Source: Flavobacterium sp. LC2016-13
Lineage (GTDB): Bacteria > Bacteroidota > Bacteroidia > Flavobacteriales > Flavobacteriaceae
DNA length: 64,000 nucleotides
Assembly: GCF_009707955.1 (NCBI RefSeq)
Contig: NZ_WMDQ01000012.1
Coordinates: 62,001 to 126,000 of the forward strand
Direction of reading: 5' to 3'
The position numbers and the translations under genes were made by a program. Positions 8,931-18,488 of this stretch are shown here, in pieces (positions within the stretch are counted from its first letter, which is position 1; every line of letters begins with the position of its first letter). A model generated the notes under the pieces. It did no database searches. It saw nothing but the letters and a program-made list of their open reading frames with translations, and was not told where the DNA came from.

Positions 8931-10481
8931 ATGAAATATACATATATAACAGCGATCATGATTTCGCTATTAGCATTAACAAGCTGTCAGGATGAACTTA
9001 CCACAGATCCCATCGGATCGCAAACTCTGGAACAGGCAAATTCTAAACCAACATTAACATCAGTAGAAAGTTCTGTAACTTCATCTTACGATATGTTATC
9101 GAATAAATTGAATCAGTTGGCAGAATGGGATTGGAATGCCGGTTTGGTATTTCAAAATGATATTATAATAGATGATGTAGCATCTGATGATATGGAAAAA
9201 AAATGGTCTCCCGACGGAGATCAGCCTTGGATGGATGAAATTAATAATTTTACTTTTACATCTACCAATGGAGGTCCTAACGGATTGTGGAAATATGATT
9301 ATGAAGGCATAAAAAGAACCAATATTGCCCTGAATTTTCTATTAAATCCGGATATTGAATCTCTTACCGGAATTAGTACCGAAAGAAAAAATCAGTTAAC
9401 AGGTGAAGCTTATTTTTTACGTTCGTATTATTACTTCTCACTAGTAACTAATTTTGGTGATGTGCCTTTAATTCTTGCTCCAATAAAAACATATCAGGAA
9501 GCTTTTGATAAAGCCGTGAGAGCTCCAAAAGAAGCAGTATGGAGCCAAATTAAAACTGATTTAGAAAAAGCAAAAACACTTTTACCTAATTCAAAATATT
9601 CATCAGCTACAGATAAATGGAGAGTTTCTAAAGGAGCAGTTATTGCATTACTGGCCAAAACGGCACTATATAATAAAGATTGGACAAGCGTAATAACCTT
9701 AGTATCAGAATTGGAAACAACTGGTTTTTATAGTTTAGATGCCAATTATTTTGATAACTTTAATATGAATACTGAATATGCAGATAATGAAGTTATTTTT
9801 TCTTATAATCATATTAAGCAAGCTGATCCAAGAAAAGGAAATGGAATCTGCGCTCCTCTTAGCTGGGGATTTTTTGCACCAAGCGCTGACTTTTTAGCGT
9901 CATTTGAACCTAATGACCCTAGAAAATTATATACGGTAAATGCTCCAGAACAATGGGTTAATAAACTTTTAGGAACTACAAATGGCGGTAATAAAGGCGA
10001 TGATGATGCTCCAAACAATAAAGTATTTATTCGTTATGCTGATGTTTTACTTTGGAAAGCAGAAGCTCTTAATGAAACTGGCAATTATTCAGGTGCTATT
10101 GATATCATAAATCAAATTAGAGCGAGAGCCAGAAATACAGTTACTACCGTTACGGTTAGAGTTATAGATCCTAATTCTATTACTAACCCACCCGAAACGA
10201 TGACGGTTACTTCAGTTGGTCCTCCTCCACCTGCAGGAACATTATTAGACAGACCAAATTCCGGCGACAAAGCTGTTGTAAAAGGCTGGCTGATTTCTGA
10301 AAGAAGAGCAGAACTTGGTTTTGAAAATCAAAGAATGCCCGATTTAAAAAGATGGGGAATTGCAAAAGAAGTAATGGCTGCACACGGAAAAAATTTCTTA
10401 GACAAACACATGCTTTATCCAATTCCGCAATCAGAAGTAGATGCTTCAGCGGGACTTTTAACACAAAATCCAGGATATTAA
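8931..10481 (+). CDS. SusD/RagB-like surface glycan-binding lipoprotein
   Basis: This 516-residue surface lipoprotein captures glycans and caps the SusC barrel. A type II signal ends at Cys19 (ALTSC). The N-terminal TPR-rich region includes the family pattern GEAYFLRSYYYFSLV, and the C-terminal region has RRAELGFENQRMPDLKRWG and the closing YPIPQSEVDAS...NPGY, all typical of RagB/SusD. It lies directly after susC and before a hairpin that separates it from the enzyme genes. No SusE/SusF-like gene is present, so this pair is the only recognisable outer-membrane binding apparatus of the locus. Confidence 0.97.
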   Translation: MKYTYITAIMISLLALTSCQDELTTDPIGSQTLEQANSKPTLTSVESSVTSSYDMLSNKLNQLAEWDWNAGLVFQNDIIIDDVASDDMEKKWSPDGDQPWMDEINNFTFTSTNGGPNGLWKYDYEGIKRTNIALNFLLNPDIESLTGISTERKNQLTGEAYFLRSYYYFSLVTNFGDVPLILAPIKTYQEAFDKAVRAPKEAVWSQIKTDLEKAKTLLPNSKYSSATDKWRVSKGAVIALLAKTALYNKDWTSVITLVSELETTGFYSLDANYFDNFNMNTEYADNEVIFSYNHIKQADPRKGNGICAPLSWGFFAPSADFLASFEPNDPRKLYTVNAPEQWVNKLLGTTNGGNKGDDDAPNNKVFIRYADVLLWKAEALNETGNYSGAIDIINQIRARARNTVTTVTVRVIDPNSITNPPETMTVTSVGPPPPAGTLLDRPNSGDKAVVKGWLISERRAELGFENQRMPDLKRWGIAKEVMAAHGKNFLDKHMLYPIPQSEVDASAGLLTQNPGY

Positions 10482-10493
10482 TATTTAAAAAAT

Positions 10494-10535
10494 TAGACCT
10501 AACAGATTTTATCCCCATCAGAACTGTTAGGTCTA
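10494..10535 (+). other. Intercistronic hairpin between susD and the GH130 gene
   Basis: A perfect 12-bp inverted repeat TAGACCTAACAG / CTGTTAGGTCTA with an 18-nt loop, followed by only three Ts. It is too weak in T tract for a strong terminator. It could set the ratio of susCD to enzyme transcripts by partial termination or mRNA protection. Confidence 0.55.
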
Positions 10536-10563
10536 AATTTACAATAACATAGAACTAAACAAC

Positions 10564-11622
10564 ATGAAAGACATAGCTAAACGTTTTGCAGATAACCCAT
10601 TATTATCACCTTCAGATATTCCTGCAAGCAGAGAAGGATTAGAAATTACTTGCTTACTGAATCCGGGAGTATTTCAATTTCAGGATAAAACATGGCTTGC
10701 CGTGAGAGTTGCAGAAAGACCAAAACAAAAAGAAAACATTATTTCTTTCCCAATATTAACAGAAACAGGCGGAATTCAAATCATCGAAATCGCAAAAGAT
10801 GATCCCGAATTAATTGCAGACGATGCCCGTGTTATCAATTATAAAGGAACAGATTATTTAACGACATTATCACATCTGAGATTATTATGCAGTGATGATG
10901 GACATCAGTTTTATGAGCCGGAAAATTATCCGTCTTTAGTTGGCGAAGGTATTCTGGAAACATTTGGTATTGAAGATTGTCGTGTTGCTTTGATCGAAGG
11001 AACTTATTATCTAACCTTTACTTCAGTATCTGATAATGGTGTTGGAGTTGGTTTACGAACTACTACAGATTGGAAAAACTTCAAAAAACACGGTATGATA
11101 TTACCGGCACACAATAAGGATTGTGCCATTTTTGAAGAAAAAATAAACGGGTTATTTTATGCCTTACACCGCCCAAGCAGTGTAGATATTGGAGGGAATT
11201 ACATCTGGATTGCCTCATCTCCTGATGGAATTCACTGGGGAAATCACCATTGTATCATTAGAACCAGAAAAAATCATTGGGATAGCAAAAGAGTTGGCGC
11301 CGGTGCTGCCCCTATAAAAACAGATCAGGGATGGTTGGAAATTTATCATGGAGCCAATGAAAATCACCAGTATTGTTTAGGTGCTTTTTTAATGGATTTA
11401 AATGATCCTTCCAAAGTTATTGCAAGAACGGAAGAGCCAATAATGGTTCCTACAACAGAATACGAATTAAGCGGATTTTTTGGAAACGTAGTATTTACAA
11501 ACGGTCACATTGTAGAACCAGATGGAGATACACTGACTATTTATTACGGAGCTTCAGATGAATTTGTATGCGGTGCTCAATTTTCGATTAAGGAAATCCT
11601 TTTACTTTTAAAAAATAACTAA
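10564..11622 (+). CDS. Glycoside hydrolase family 130 enzyme (beta-mannoside phosphorylase or hydrolase)
   Basis: GH130 enzymes are five-bladed propellers that cleave beta-mannosides, mostly by phosphorolysis giving mannose 1-phosphate. The predicted general acid is Asp138 in FGIEDCRV. Other family blocks are KDCAIFEE...FYALHRP (185-204), RVGAGAAPI followed by GWLEIYHG (243-263) and YYGASDE near the end. At 352 residues with no signal peptide, it should act in the cytoplasm on sugars brought in by the MFS protein whose start overlaps its stop (TAATG). Subfamily, linkage and phosphorylase versus hydrolase were not resolved. No mannanase is visible nearby, which makes the substrate uncertain. 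Confidence 0.92.
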   Translation: MKDIAKRFADNPLLSPSDIPASREGLEITCLLNPGVFQFQDKTWLAVRVAERPKQKENIISFPILTETGGIQIIEIAKDDPELIADDARVINYKGTDYLTTLSHLRLLCSDDGHQFYEPENYPSLVGEGILETFGIEDCRVALIEGTYYLTFTSVSDNGVGVGLRTTTDWKNFKKHGMILPAHNKDCAIFEEKINGLFYALHRPSSVDIGGNYIWIASSPDGIHWGNHHCIIRTRKNHWDSKRVGAGAAPIKTDQGWLEIYHGANENHQYCLGAFLMDLNDPSKVIARTEEPIMVPTTEYELSGFFGNVVFTNGHIVEPDGDTLTIYYGASDEFVCGAQFSIKEILLLLKNN

Positions 11623-12908
11623 TGTTTAAAAAACTTATATCAGAAATTGATCATTTTAAAAGTCAAACCCATAATTTTCGAATACTAATTTTTACCAACT
11701 TGGTTTATGCATTGGTATTACCTGTAATTGATATTTTTGTTGCGGCGTATATTATGCGAAATTCAAATGACACTTCTAAAGTTGTCATTTATCAATTGGC
11801 TATTTATACCGGAATTCCGCTTACTTTTTTATTAAATGGTTTCTTGTTGAAGTACTTCAATATCCGAAAACTATATTCAATCGGAATGATGCTTAGCGGT
11901 GTTTCAATGATTATCATGATGTCATTAAGAACATTAGACTTAACCGGAATTGGTATTGCTGGTATCACAATGGGGCTTTCATTTGGTTTATATTGGTCTA
12001 ATAGAGATTATCTGGCCTTGTCAATCACAAATGATAATAATCGAAATTATTATTATGGTTTAGAGACTTTTATATATACTATAATAGCCATTGCAATTCC
12101 TGCAACAATTGGCTGGTTTATACAATCTAAAACAGGCGAAGACCAAAAACATCAAGCTTACGTAATCATTACTGCAGTTGTTTTTTTGATTACCATTATC
12201 GCTTCAATAGTTTGTTACAGAGGTAAATTCGAAAATCCCGTTCAAAAACAATATATATTTTTCAAATTTCATCCTTTATGGTATAAACTATTATCTCTGG
12301 CAACTTTTAAAGGTTTGGCACAAGGATTTTTGGTTACCGCTCCTGCAATGTTGATTTTTAAAATATTAGGTGAAGAAGGTGCATTAGGACAAGCTCAATC
12401 TATTGGTGCAATTTTAGCTGCCATTATCATTTATTTCATTGGCCGATTTTCAAAACCTTCTGACAGAATCAAAACTTTTTCTGTTGGGTTAATTTTATTT
12501 GCTTTGGGAGCTTGTTTAAACGGAATTTTATTCGATAAAACCGGAGTAATCATCTTTTTATTATTGTTACTTATTGCAAAACCTTTAATGGATTTAGCTT
12601 ACTTCCCTATTCAGTTAAAAGTAATTGATATAGTATCTAAAATAGAAAAAAGAGGCGAGTTTACCTATATCTTAAATCATGAAGCCGGTTTGTATATTGG
12701 AAGGCTTTTTGGTGCCGGAACTTTCCTGACTTTATATTATGCAGTTTCTGAAGATTTTGCTTTAAGATATGCCATTGGTATTATTGCTTTATTGCAATTA
12801 TGTTCAATTTATATCAGCAAAAAAATCATCAAACGAGGTCTGGAACTTTCTCCTGAGCCGGAAACTGATACTAAAGTATTAGAAGAAGTAGCTGCAAAAC
12901 TACTTTAA
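11622..12908 (+). CDS. Major facilitator superfamily sugar transporter
   Basis: A 428-residue inner-membrane protein with about twelve hydrophobic helices spread over the whole length, for example LVYALVLPVIDIFVAAYIM near residue 30 and VIIFLLLLLIAKPLMDLAYF near residue 310. This is an MFS layout. Its start overlaps the GH130 stop by one base, so the two are translationally coupled, which suggests that it delivers the GH130 substrate from periplasm to cytoplasm. MFS symporters paired with GH130 enzymes are familiar in Bacteroidota mannoside loci; the substrate here is inferred from context only. Confidence 0.9.
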   Translation: MFKKLISEIDHFKSQTHNFRILIFTNLVYALVLPVIDIFVAAYIMRNSNDTSKVVIYQLAIYTGIPLTFLLNGFLLKYFNIRKLYSIGMMLSGVSMIIMMSLRTLDLTGIGIAGITMGLSFGLYWSNRDYLALSITNDNNRNYYYGLETFIYTIIAIAIPATIGWFIQSKTGEDQKHQAYVIITAVVFLITIIASIVCYRGKFENPVQKQYIFFKFHPLWYKLLSLATFKGLAQGFLVTAPAMLIFKILGEEGALGQAQSIGAILAAIIIYFIGRFSKPSDRIKTFSVGLILFALGACLNGILFDKTGVIIFLLLLLIAKPLMDLAYFPIQLKVIDIVSKIEKRGEFTYILNHEAGLYIGRLFGAGTFLTLYYAVSEDFALRYAIGIIALLQLCSIYISKKIIKRGLELSPEPETDTKVLEEVAAKLL

Positions 12909-12923
12909 ATAAAAAATAAAGAA

Positions 12924-14645
12924 ATGAATACATTTATAAAAGTTACAACTTCGTGCCTGTTTCTGTTAAGTTTAGCAGCATCTGCACAAATAAAACAACA
13001 AAAAATACCTCGTGTAGATCAAATGCCTAATCTACCACAGCCATTAAAAATTATTGATTATAAAAAACTGGCTTTAGATTTTGATAAAACAGTTTATGAT
13101 TTTAATGCCAAAGGCAAATTTTGGCCAATGGTTTGGATGGATGAAACCCAAAAGAATTTTCCTCAAAAAGTCGTTGGTTTATATACTGCTGTGGCTGATG
13201 TACGACAAGGTCCGGATCATAACAAAGGAATGTTTCATGAAGCTTTGGCTACAATGGGTGCTACATTAGGAGCAACTTTAGTAGGTGTAGACAAAAACAA
13301 TCAGCAAAACCTGAACTATGTTGCCATGTTGAAAAACTATTTCAACAAAGAAACCAACTGGAATATTATGATGAATAATACGTGTCCGGAAGTTGCTTTA
13401 TTGGGCGGTGGTTACGGTCGTGATTGGTGGTATGATGTATATCCTAATCTTTTATTCTTTGCCGTTTATGACAAATATCCTAATGAACCCGGATTCGAAG
13501 AAATAGCCAGAAGCATTGCGGATAAATTTTATGAAGCTGATGTAATTTTAAATGGAAATTATAATTATTCCTATTTTGATTATAATAAAATGACTCCAAT
13601 GACAAACCATATCTGCACACAGCCTGATGCCGCTGCGGGTCACGCATGGGTATTGTATATGGCTTATAAAAAGTTTGGAGACGCTAAGTACTTAAAAGGA
13701 GCTAGAAGCGCATTAGCTGCATTAGAATCACAATCAAAAAATCCAACTTATGAAGTTTTAATGCCTTTTGGAGCTTATTTGGCGGCAAGAATAAATGCAG
13801 AAGAAAGCACAAAATACGATACTAACAAAATGCTGGACTGGACATTTGACGGAACTCCTATTTGTCGTGAAGGATGGGGTTCATTGGTGGGTAATTGGAA
13901 TGGCATTGATATTTCCGGCATTTTTGGCAGTACTGTAGATCATGGCGGTTATGGCTTTTTAATGAATACTTATGATGCAGCATGGCCATTAGTGCCAATG
14001 GTAAGATACGATCAATCGTATGCAACTGCAATAGGAAAATGGATGTTGAACGCAGCCAATGCTTCACGTTTTTTCTACCCGCAATATATGCCAGACGACC
14101 ATGAAACGATTCCGGAACTTGCTGAAGTGACAAAAGGAGTAATTGGTTACGAAGGTATGATTCGTCAATCGAGTTATAAAGAATATGAAAACCTAAAAGG
14201 TCCTGTAGCGCAAGGCGACGGTCCACTTTGGGTACTTGGAGAAAATCCTAAAGAATCTCAATTTAGTGTTTACGGAAGCGGTCACGTAGGTATCTTCGGA
14301 AGTATTATTCGTGAAACCAATATTACAGGAATATTACAGTTAAACTTATTAGCGACAGATTTTTTTAGTGATAAAGCGTATCCATCATATCTGTATTATA
14401 ATCCATTTTCTACAAGTAAAACGGTTACAATAAAAACGGAAAAAGGCAAAAAAGTAGATTTATACAATACGGTTTCAGGAACTTTTATTGCCAGAAATGT
14501 TACTTCATCTTCTAAAATAAAAATTGATGCGTTAAGTTCTGCTGTAATTGTGTATGTTCCTGCAAATGGGAAAGTTACTTATGAAGGAGAAAAAATGCTT
14601 GTTGATGGTGTTGTTGTAGATTATAAATCGCAAAATAAAAAATAA
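12924..14645 (+). CDS. Secreted PUL protein of unrecognised family, candidate new carbohydrate-active enzyme
   Basis: This 573-residue protein has a signal peptide (1-21, ASA|Q) and no lipobox, so it is probably periplasmic. I do not recognise its family. The body is rich in aromatic and helical segments (for example GYGRDWWYDVYPN, residues 163-175, and REGWGSLVGNWNGIDISG), in the style of an alpha/alpha-toroid glycosidase or lyase. The last 100 residues look like a beta-sandwich domain ending in VTYEGEKMLVDGVVVDY. It sits between the MFS gene (15 bp upstream) and the GH13 gene, so it is almost certainly part of the same glycan pathway. Acidic residues such as Asp167, Asp171 and the Glu of REGW are candidate catalytic groups; this is inference. 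Confidence 0.8.
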   Translation: MNTFIKVTTSCLFLLSLAASAQIKQQKIPRVDQMPNLPQPLKIIDYKKLALDFDKTVYDFNAKGKFWPMVWMDETQKNFPQKVVGLYTAVADVRQGPDHNKGMFHEALATMGATLGATLVGVDKNNQQNLNYVAMLKNYFNKETNWNIMMNNTCPEVALLGGGYGRDWWYDVYPNLLFFAVYDKYPNEPGFEEIARSIADKFYEADVILNGNYNYSYFDYNKMTPMTNHICTQPDAAAGHAWVLYMAYKKFGDAKYLKGARSALAALESQSKNPTYEVLMPFGAYLAARINAEESTKYDTNKMLDWTFDGTPICREGWGSLVGNWNGIDISGIFGSTVDHGGYGFLMNTYDAAWPLVPMVRYDQSYATAIGKWMLNAANASRFFYPQYMPDDHETIPELAEVTKGVIGYEGMIRQSSYKEYENLKGPVAQGDGPLWVLGENPKESQFSVYGSGHVGIFGSIIRETNITGILQLNLLATDFFSDKAYPSYLYYNPFSTSKTVTIKTEKGKKVDLYNTVSGTFIARNVTSSSKIKIDALSSAVIVYVPANGKVTYEGEKMLVDGVVVDYKSQNKK

Positions 14646-14659
14646 AAAAGCGACAATCT

Positions 14660-14766
14660 TGTCATCCCGAGGAACGAGGGATTACACTCGTAATTCGAAA
14701 GATTGGCGATTTTCTTTGCGTCCCGAAGCTTCGGGATAGTGCGATCCCTCGTCCCTCGGAATGACA
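14660..14766. repeat. Dispersed palindromic repeat, class A copy 1
   Basis: An imperfect 107-bp palindrome. The outer arms begin TGTCATCCCGAGGAACGAGG and end with the near-complement closing in GGAATGACA. Inside are AAGATTGGCGATT and a small hairpin TCCCGAAGCTTCGGGA. A related copy with the same outer arms and the same AAGATTGGCGATT core is at 56615-56714. It fills the gap between two PUL genes. Confidence 0.72.
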
Positions 14767-14815
14767 GAAAATGAGCCTAAGCAACAATAAATTAAAAAGA
14801 TAATAAGCATGCATT

Positions 14816-16444
14816 ATGAAATCTAATACATTCAAGTATATTTTCTTTTTTCTGCTAATGATAAACATAAAACCTGCTATTGCCCAAAAAGCAAACGCTG
14901 ACAAAAAATGGTGGAAAGAATCTGTATTCTACCAAATTTACATGCCGAGTTATGCAGACAGCAACGGAGACGGATATGGCGATTTTAAAGGAATGACCCA
15001 AAAATTAGATTATCTAAAAGGATTAGGTATAAAAGGCATTTGGTTAACGCCTTTTCTAACTTCTCCTAAAGTAGATAATGGTTATGATGTTGCCAACTAT
15101 TATGAAGTAGATCCAACGTATGGTAATAAAGCAGATTTTGATGTTTTTTTAAATGAAGCTCATAAAAGAGGAATTAAAGTTATTATAGATATGGTTTTTA
15201 ACCATACTTCTACAGATTCTAAATGGTTTCAGGAATCCAGAAAGTCAAAAGACAATCCGTATCGTGATTATTATATCTGGAAAGATGAACCGAATAATTG
15301 GGAATCTTTTTTTGGAGGAACTGCCTGGGAAAAAGACACTTTAACCAATCAATATTATTATCATAAGTTTGATAAAAGAATGGCCGATCTTAACTGGTCA
15401 AACCCGAAAGTAGTCACTGAGATTCAAAATGTATTGCGTTTTTGGCTTGATGCCGGTGTAGACGGTTTTAGATTAGATGTAATCAATTTCCTGACTACTG
15501 ACGGCATTACAAAAGATAATCCGATAAAAGACGGAAAACAAGATCACATAAATGACATTGATCAGGGAGGTGTAAAAAATGCTATGCAAATTATAAAATC
15601 TACCGTAAGCGAATATGACAACCGTTTTATTGTGGGAGAAATAGGAAGTGACAAAATAGAAGTTTTAAAACAATATCAATCGCAGGATTTATTAGATGTT
15701 GTTTTTAATTTCAACTTTGGAAGCATCAAATCATTTTCGACCCAACGTATTTTTGATGAGCTGCAAAGCATGGAAAAAAACATGAGTAATTATCCAACTC
15801 TATTTTTTGGCAGCCACGATATGCCCAGAATGATCGACAGGCTGGCAGACGGTAATCCCGACAGAGCCACAGCACTTGCAGCTTTGATCCTTACAGCAAA
15901 AGGAGTTCCGTTTATTTATTATGGTGAAGAAATGGGGATGCATAATATTATTGCTAAAAATAGTAGCGAAATGGTCGATATTCAAGGAAGAACGCATTAT
16001 AAATTAGCGCTTGAAAAAGGCAAAAATGAAAACGAAGCACTTCTTGAAGGAAACGAACACAATCGCGACAAATCACGAAGCCCAATGCAATGGAATGCTG
16101 ATTCATTTGCAGGATTTTCTAAAGAGAAAACATGGATTAAAATCAATCCTGATTATAAAAAAACGAATGTTGCTGTTTTAGAAAATCAAAAAAAATCTAT
16201 TCTAAACAGCTATAAAAAAATGATCGCTTTAAGAAATAATGAAAAAGTTTTGCAATATGGAATTTATGATAATCTTGAACTTCATGGAGATCAAATTTCT
16301 TTTACAAGATCTTTTGAGGGCGAAAAAATCACTGTTATAATCAACTTTGGTATAAAAAAAGAAATAACACTGCCTGCGAATGCCAAAGTATTAATGGGGA
16401 ATAAAATTCTAAAACGGAATAATTTTATGGTATATAAACATTAA
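14816..16444 (+). CDS. GH13 alpha-glucosidase, probably oligo-1,6-glucosidase type
   Basis: This 542-residue protein has a signal peptide (1-23, AIA|Q) and lacks a lipobox, so it is probably periplasmic. It is a GH13 (beta/alpha)8 barrel with nucleophile Asp221 (GFRLDVIN), acid/base Glu275 (IVGEIGS) and transition-state Asp335 (GSHDMPR). YQIYMPSYADSNGDGYGDF is the usual N-terminal block of the oligo-1,6-glucosidase/trehalose-enzyme branch. The residue after the nucleophile is Val, which in this branch is associated with preference for alpha-1,6 bonds, whereas Ala or Thr goes with alpha-1,4. It closes the plus-strand PUL genes and would release glucose from oligosaccharides in the periplasm. 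Confidence 0.92.
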   Translation: MKSNTFKYIFFFLLMINIKPAIAQKANADKKWWKESVFYQIYMPSYADSNGDGYGDFKGMTQKLDYLKGLGIKGIWLTPFLTSPKVDNGYDVANYYEVDPTYGNKADFDVFLNEAHKRGIKVIIDMVFNHTSTDSKWFQESRKSKDNPYRDYYIWKDEPNNWESFFGGTAWEKDTLTNQYYYHKFDKRMADLNWSNPKVVTEIQNVLRFWLDAGVDGFRLDVINFLTTDGITKDNPIKDGKQDHINDIDQGGVKNAMQIIKSTVSEYDNRFIVGEIGSDKIEVLKQYQSQDLLDVVFNFNFGSIKSFSTQRIFDELQSMEKNMSNYPTLFFGSHDMPRMIDRLADGNPDRATALAALILTAKGVPFIYYGEEMGMHNIIAKNSSEMVDIQGRTHYKLALEKGKNENEALLEGNEHNRDKSRSPMQWNADSFAGFSKEKTWIKINPDYKKTNVAVLENQKKSILNSYKKMIALRNNEKVLQYGIYDNLELHGDQISFTRSFEGEKITVIINFGIKKEITLPANAKVLMGNKILKRNNFMVYKH

Positions 16445-16476
16445 TTTTTGTTTATCCATAAATTTGATCTTTGTAT

Positions 16477-16610
16477 CCTGCAAGGTTTTTTTTTAACCTT
16501 GTAGGTATGCTAATTAGTATGTAAATACCTAACAGGTTTTAAAAACCTGTTAGGATAATAAACGAATCTTGTTATATTTAAAATCTACAACATTAAAAAA
16601 ACCTTGCAGG
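16477..16610. repeat. Cluster of three related palindromes between convergent GH13 genes
   Basis: CCTGCAAGGTT / AACCTTGTAGG (16477-16505), CCTAACAGGTTTT / AAAACCTGTTAGG (16528-16554), and a third half-site ACCTTGCAGG (16601-16610) that is complementary to the first. The T and A runs inside and beside the stems could serve as bidirectional terminators for the two converging genes. The repetition of one word in three forms looks like a REP-type element. Confidence 0.55.
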
Positions 16611-16616
16611 AAGAAA

Positions 16617-18488
16617 TTATTTTACTTCAAAAATAAAAGATTCCGAAGGCAAAATTTTAACTCTTGTCACTCCTTCTCCATTCTTAACAATTAACTCCAC
16701 CGTATTCTTTTGGTACAATTGATCTTTTAGTTGATATTCTCCATCTTTCAAATTCCATTTTGAAATAATATCAGAAGGAATTTTCAAATCAAATTCACTT
16801 GTTTTTTCAGAAGAAAAATTCGTAACAATTATCAATTTTTGATTTTCTGACCAACGCACATAGGAATAAATGGATTCGTCATAGCCAGCATTATTTTGGC
16901 GATTTACAGATTGAATTTCCTGAAAACTTCCCATTAAGGCAGAACTGTTAATCGAAAAATTCAATAATCGTTTGTAAAAATCACGTAAACTTTTCTCTGA
17001 TTCCGAAAGCTGACCTCCATCAAATTTTCCATCGTTCATCCATTTTTGATGATTTGGAACTCCAATGTAATCAAAAATAGAAGTTCTGGATCGGGTTCCA
17101 AAACCTGCATTTTCATTTCCGGCCTCACCTACTTCCTGTCCAAAATAAACCATTGTTGGCGAGGTGCTAATTGTTGTCGAAACTACCATTAAAGGTTTTC
17201 CTCTTTCCGGAGTTCCTGCAAATTCAGCACTTGCTAAACGTTGTTCATCATGATTATCTAAAAAATGAAGCATGTGATGTTCGATATCCGACATTCCATT
17301 TTGAATATTAGATAACCCATCTGGAGAAGATTTTCCGCGAATTACATCTTTCAGTTTATCATAGGTTTCAACTTTATCATACAAATAGTCCATTTTTCCC
17401 AAACGAATATAATTTCGATATTCATTCGGATTATAAACTTCGGCCAATAAAAAAGCATTCGGATTTTTCATTTTAATAGCAGAATTCATGTAACTCCAAA
17501 ATTCGTACGGAACCATTTCTGCCATATCATAGCGAAAACCATCAACACCTTTTGCTGTCCAGTATAAAGCAATCGATTTAAATTTTTTCCAGGAATCAGG
17601 AACGTCTTTATCCTTCCAAAAAGCAAAATGTTTCTGATATGATTTTTGATCAAAACCAGTCGGAAGTTCAGGAAAATCCTTAGAACCATCAGGACGAATT
17701 CCGTAATTAACTTTCACCGTTTCATACCAGTCATTTTGGTCCGGTTTAATTTTACGGGAACCATTTCCTGTCCATTTTGCTGGGCTTTCATCAAAGAAAC
17801 CATCAACAAGAGGATTTTTTTCTCCGTTTAACGGATGATCTCCATCGGGAATTTGAAAATGTTCATTTGGAATATAATAGAAATTATTATTTCGGCTGTA
17901 TTCTACATTTACGTTATCATCTGCACCAAAATCCCTAACGCCTTCCGGATTATTCTTTCCTTCGTATTTACGTGCGATATGATTAGGCACAATATCTATA
18001 ATTACTTTTAATCCTGCTTTGTGTGTACGGGCAATCAAAGCTTCAAATTCCTGCAATCGATTTGCAGGATTTACAGCTAAATCAGGATTTACATTATAAT
18101 AATCCTTTACGGCATAAGGTGATCCTGCACGGCCTTTTACTACTTCAGGATCATCATTAGAAATTCCGTATGATGTATAATCGCGAACTAAAGCATGATG
18201 CGGAACTCCTGTATACCAAATATACGTAACCCCTAAATCTTTAATTTCGCGAAGTGCTGTATCTGTAAAATCATTAAACTTCCCTACTCCATTTTCTTCA
18301 ATCGTTCCCCAAGGTTTGTTGGTTGTATTTTTATTTCCAAATAAACGTGTAAAAACCTGATAAACTACAATTTTCTTATCAGTTGTAATCTCTTCTTTTG
18401 TTGTATTCATTTTTAAATCTTTGGTTTTACATGCCGAAAATAGCATGGTTGCAGCCAATCCTGTAACAAAAAATATTTTATTCTTCAT
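16617..18488 (-). CDS. GH13 alpha-amylase family lipoprotein
   Basis: A 623-residue alpha-amylase-family protein with a type II signal (Cys20 in LFSAC), so it is predicted to be membrane-anchored and possibly surface-exposed like SusG. Catalytic residues can be placed at Asp321 (GFRYDMAEM), Glu350 (LLAEVYNP) and Asp414 (LDNHDEQR), with region I at IIDIVPNH (163-170). A C-terminal beta domain follows from about residue 530. It converges on the GH13 glucosidase gene across a gap of hairpins and belongs functionally to the PUL although it is transcribed separately. It probably makes the first cuts in an alpha-glucan at the cell surface. Confidence 0.94.
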   Translation of the reverse strand: MKNKIFFVTGLAATMLFSACKTKDLKMNTTKEEITTDKKIVVYQVFTRLFGNKNTTNKPWGTIEENGVGKFNDFTDTALREIKDLGVTYIWYTGVPHHALVRDYTSYGISNDDPEVVKGRAGSPYAVKDYYNVNPDLAVNPANRLQEFEALIARTHKAGLKVIIDIVPNHIARKYEGKNNPEGVRDFGADDNVNVEYSRNNNFYYIPNEHFQIPDGDHPLNGEKNPLVDGFFDESPAKWTGNGSRKIKPDQNDWYETVKVNYGIRPDGSKDFPELPTGFDQKSYQKHFAFWKDKDVPDSWKKFKSIALYWTAKGVDGFRYDMAEMVPYEFWSYMNSAIKMKNPNAFLLAEVYNPNEYRNYIRLGKMDYLYDKVETYDKLKDVIRGKSSPDGLSNIQNGMSDIEHHMLHFLDNHDEQRLASAEFAGTPERGKPLMVVSTTISTSPTMVYFGQEVGEAGNENAGFGTRSRTSIFDYIGVPNHQKWMNDGKFDGGQLSESEKSLRDFYKRLLNFSINSSALMGSFQEIQSVNRQNNAGYDESIYSYVRWSENQKLIIVTNFSSEKTSEFDLKIPSDIISKWNLKDGEYQLKDQLYQKNTVELIVKNGEGVTRVKILPSESFIFEVK

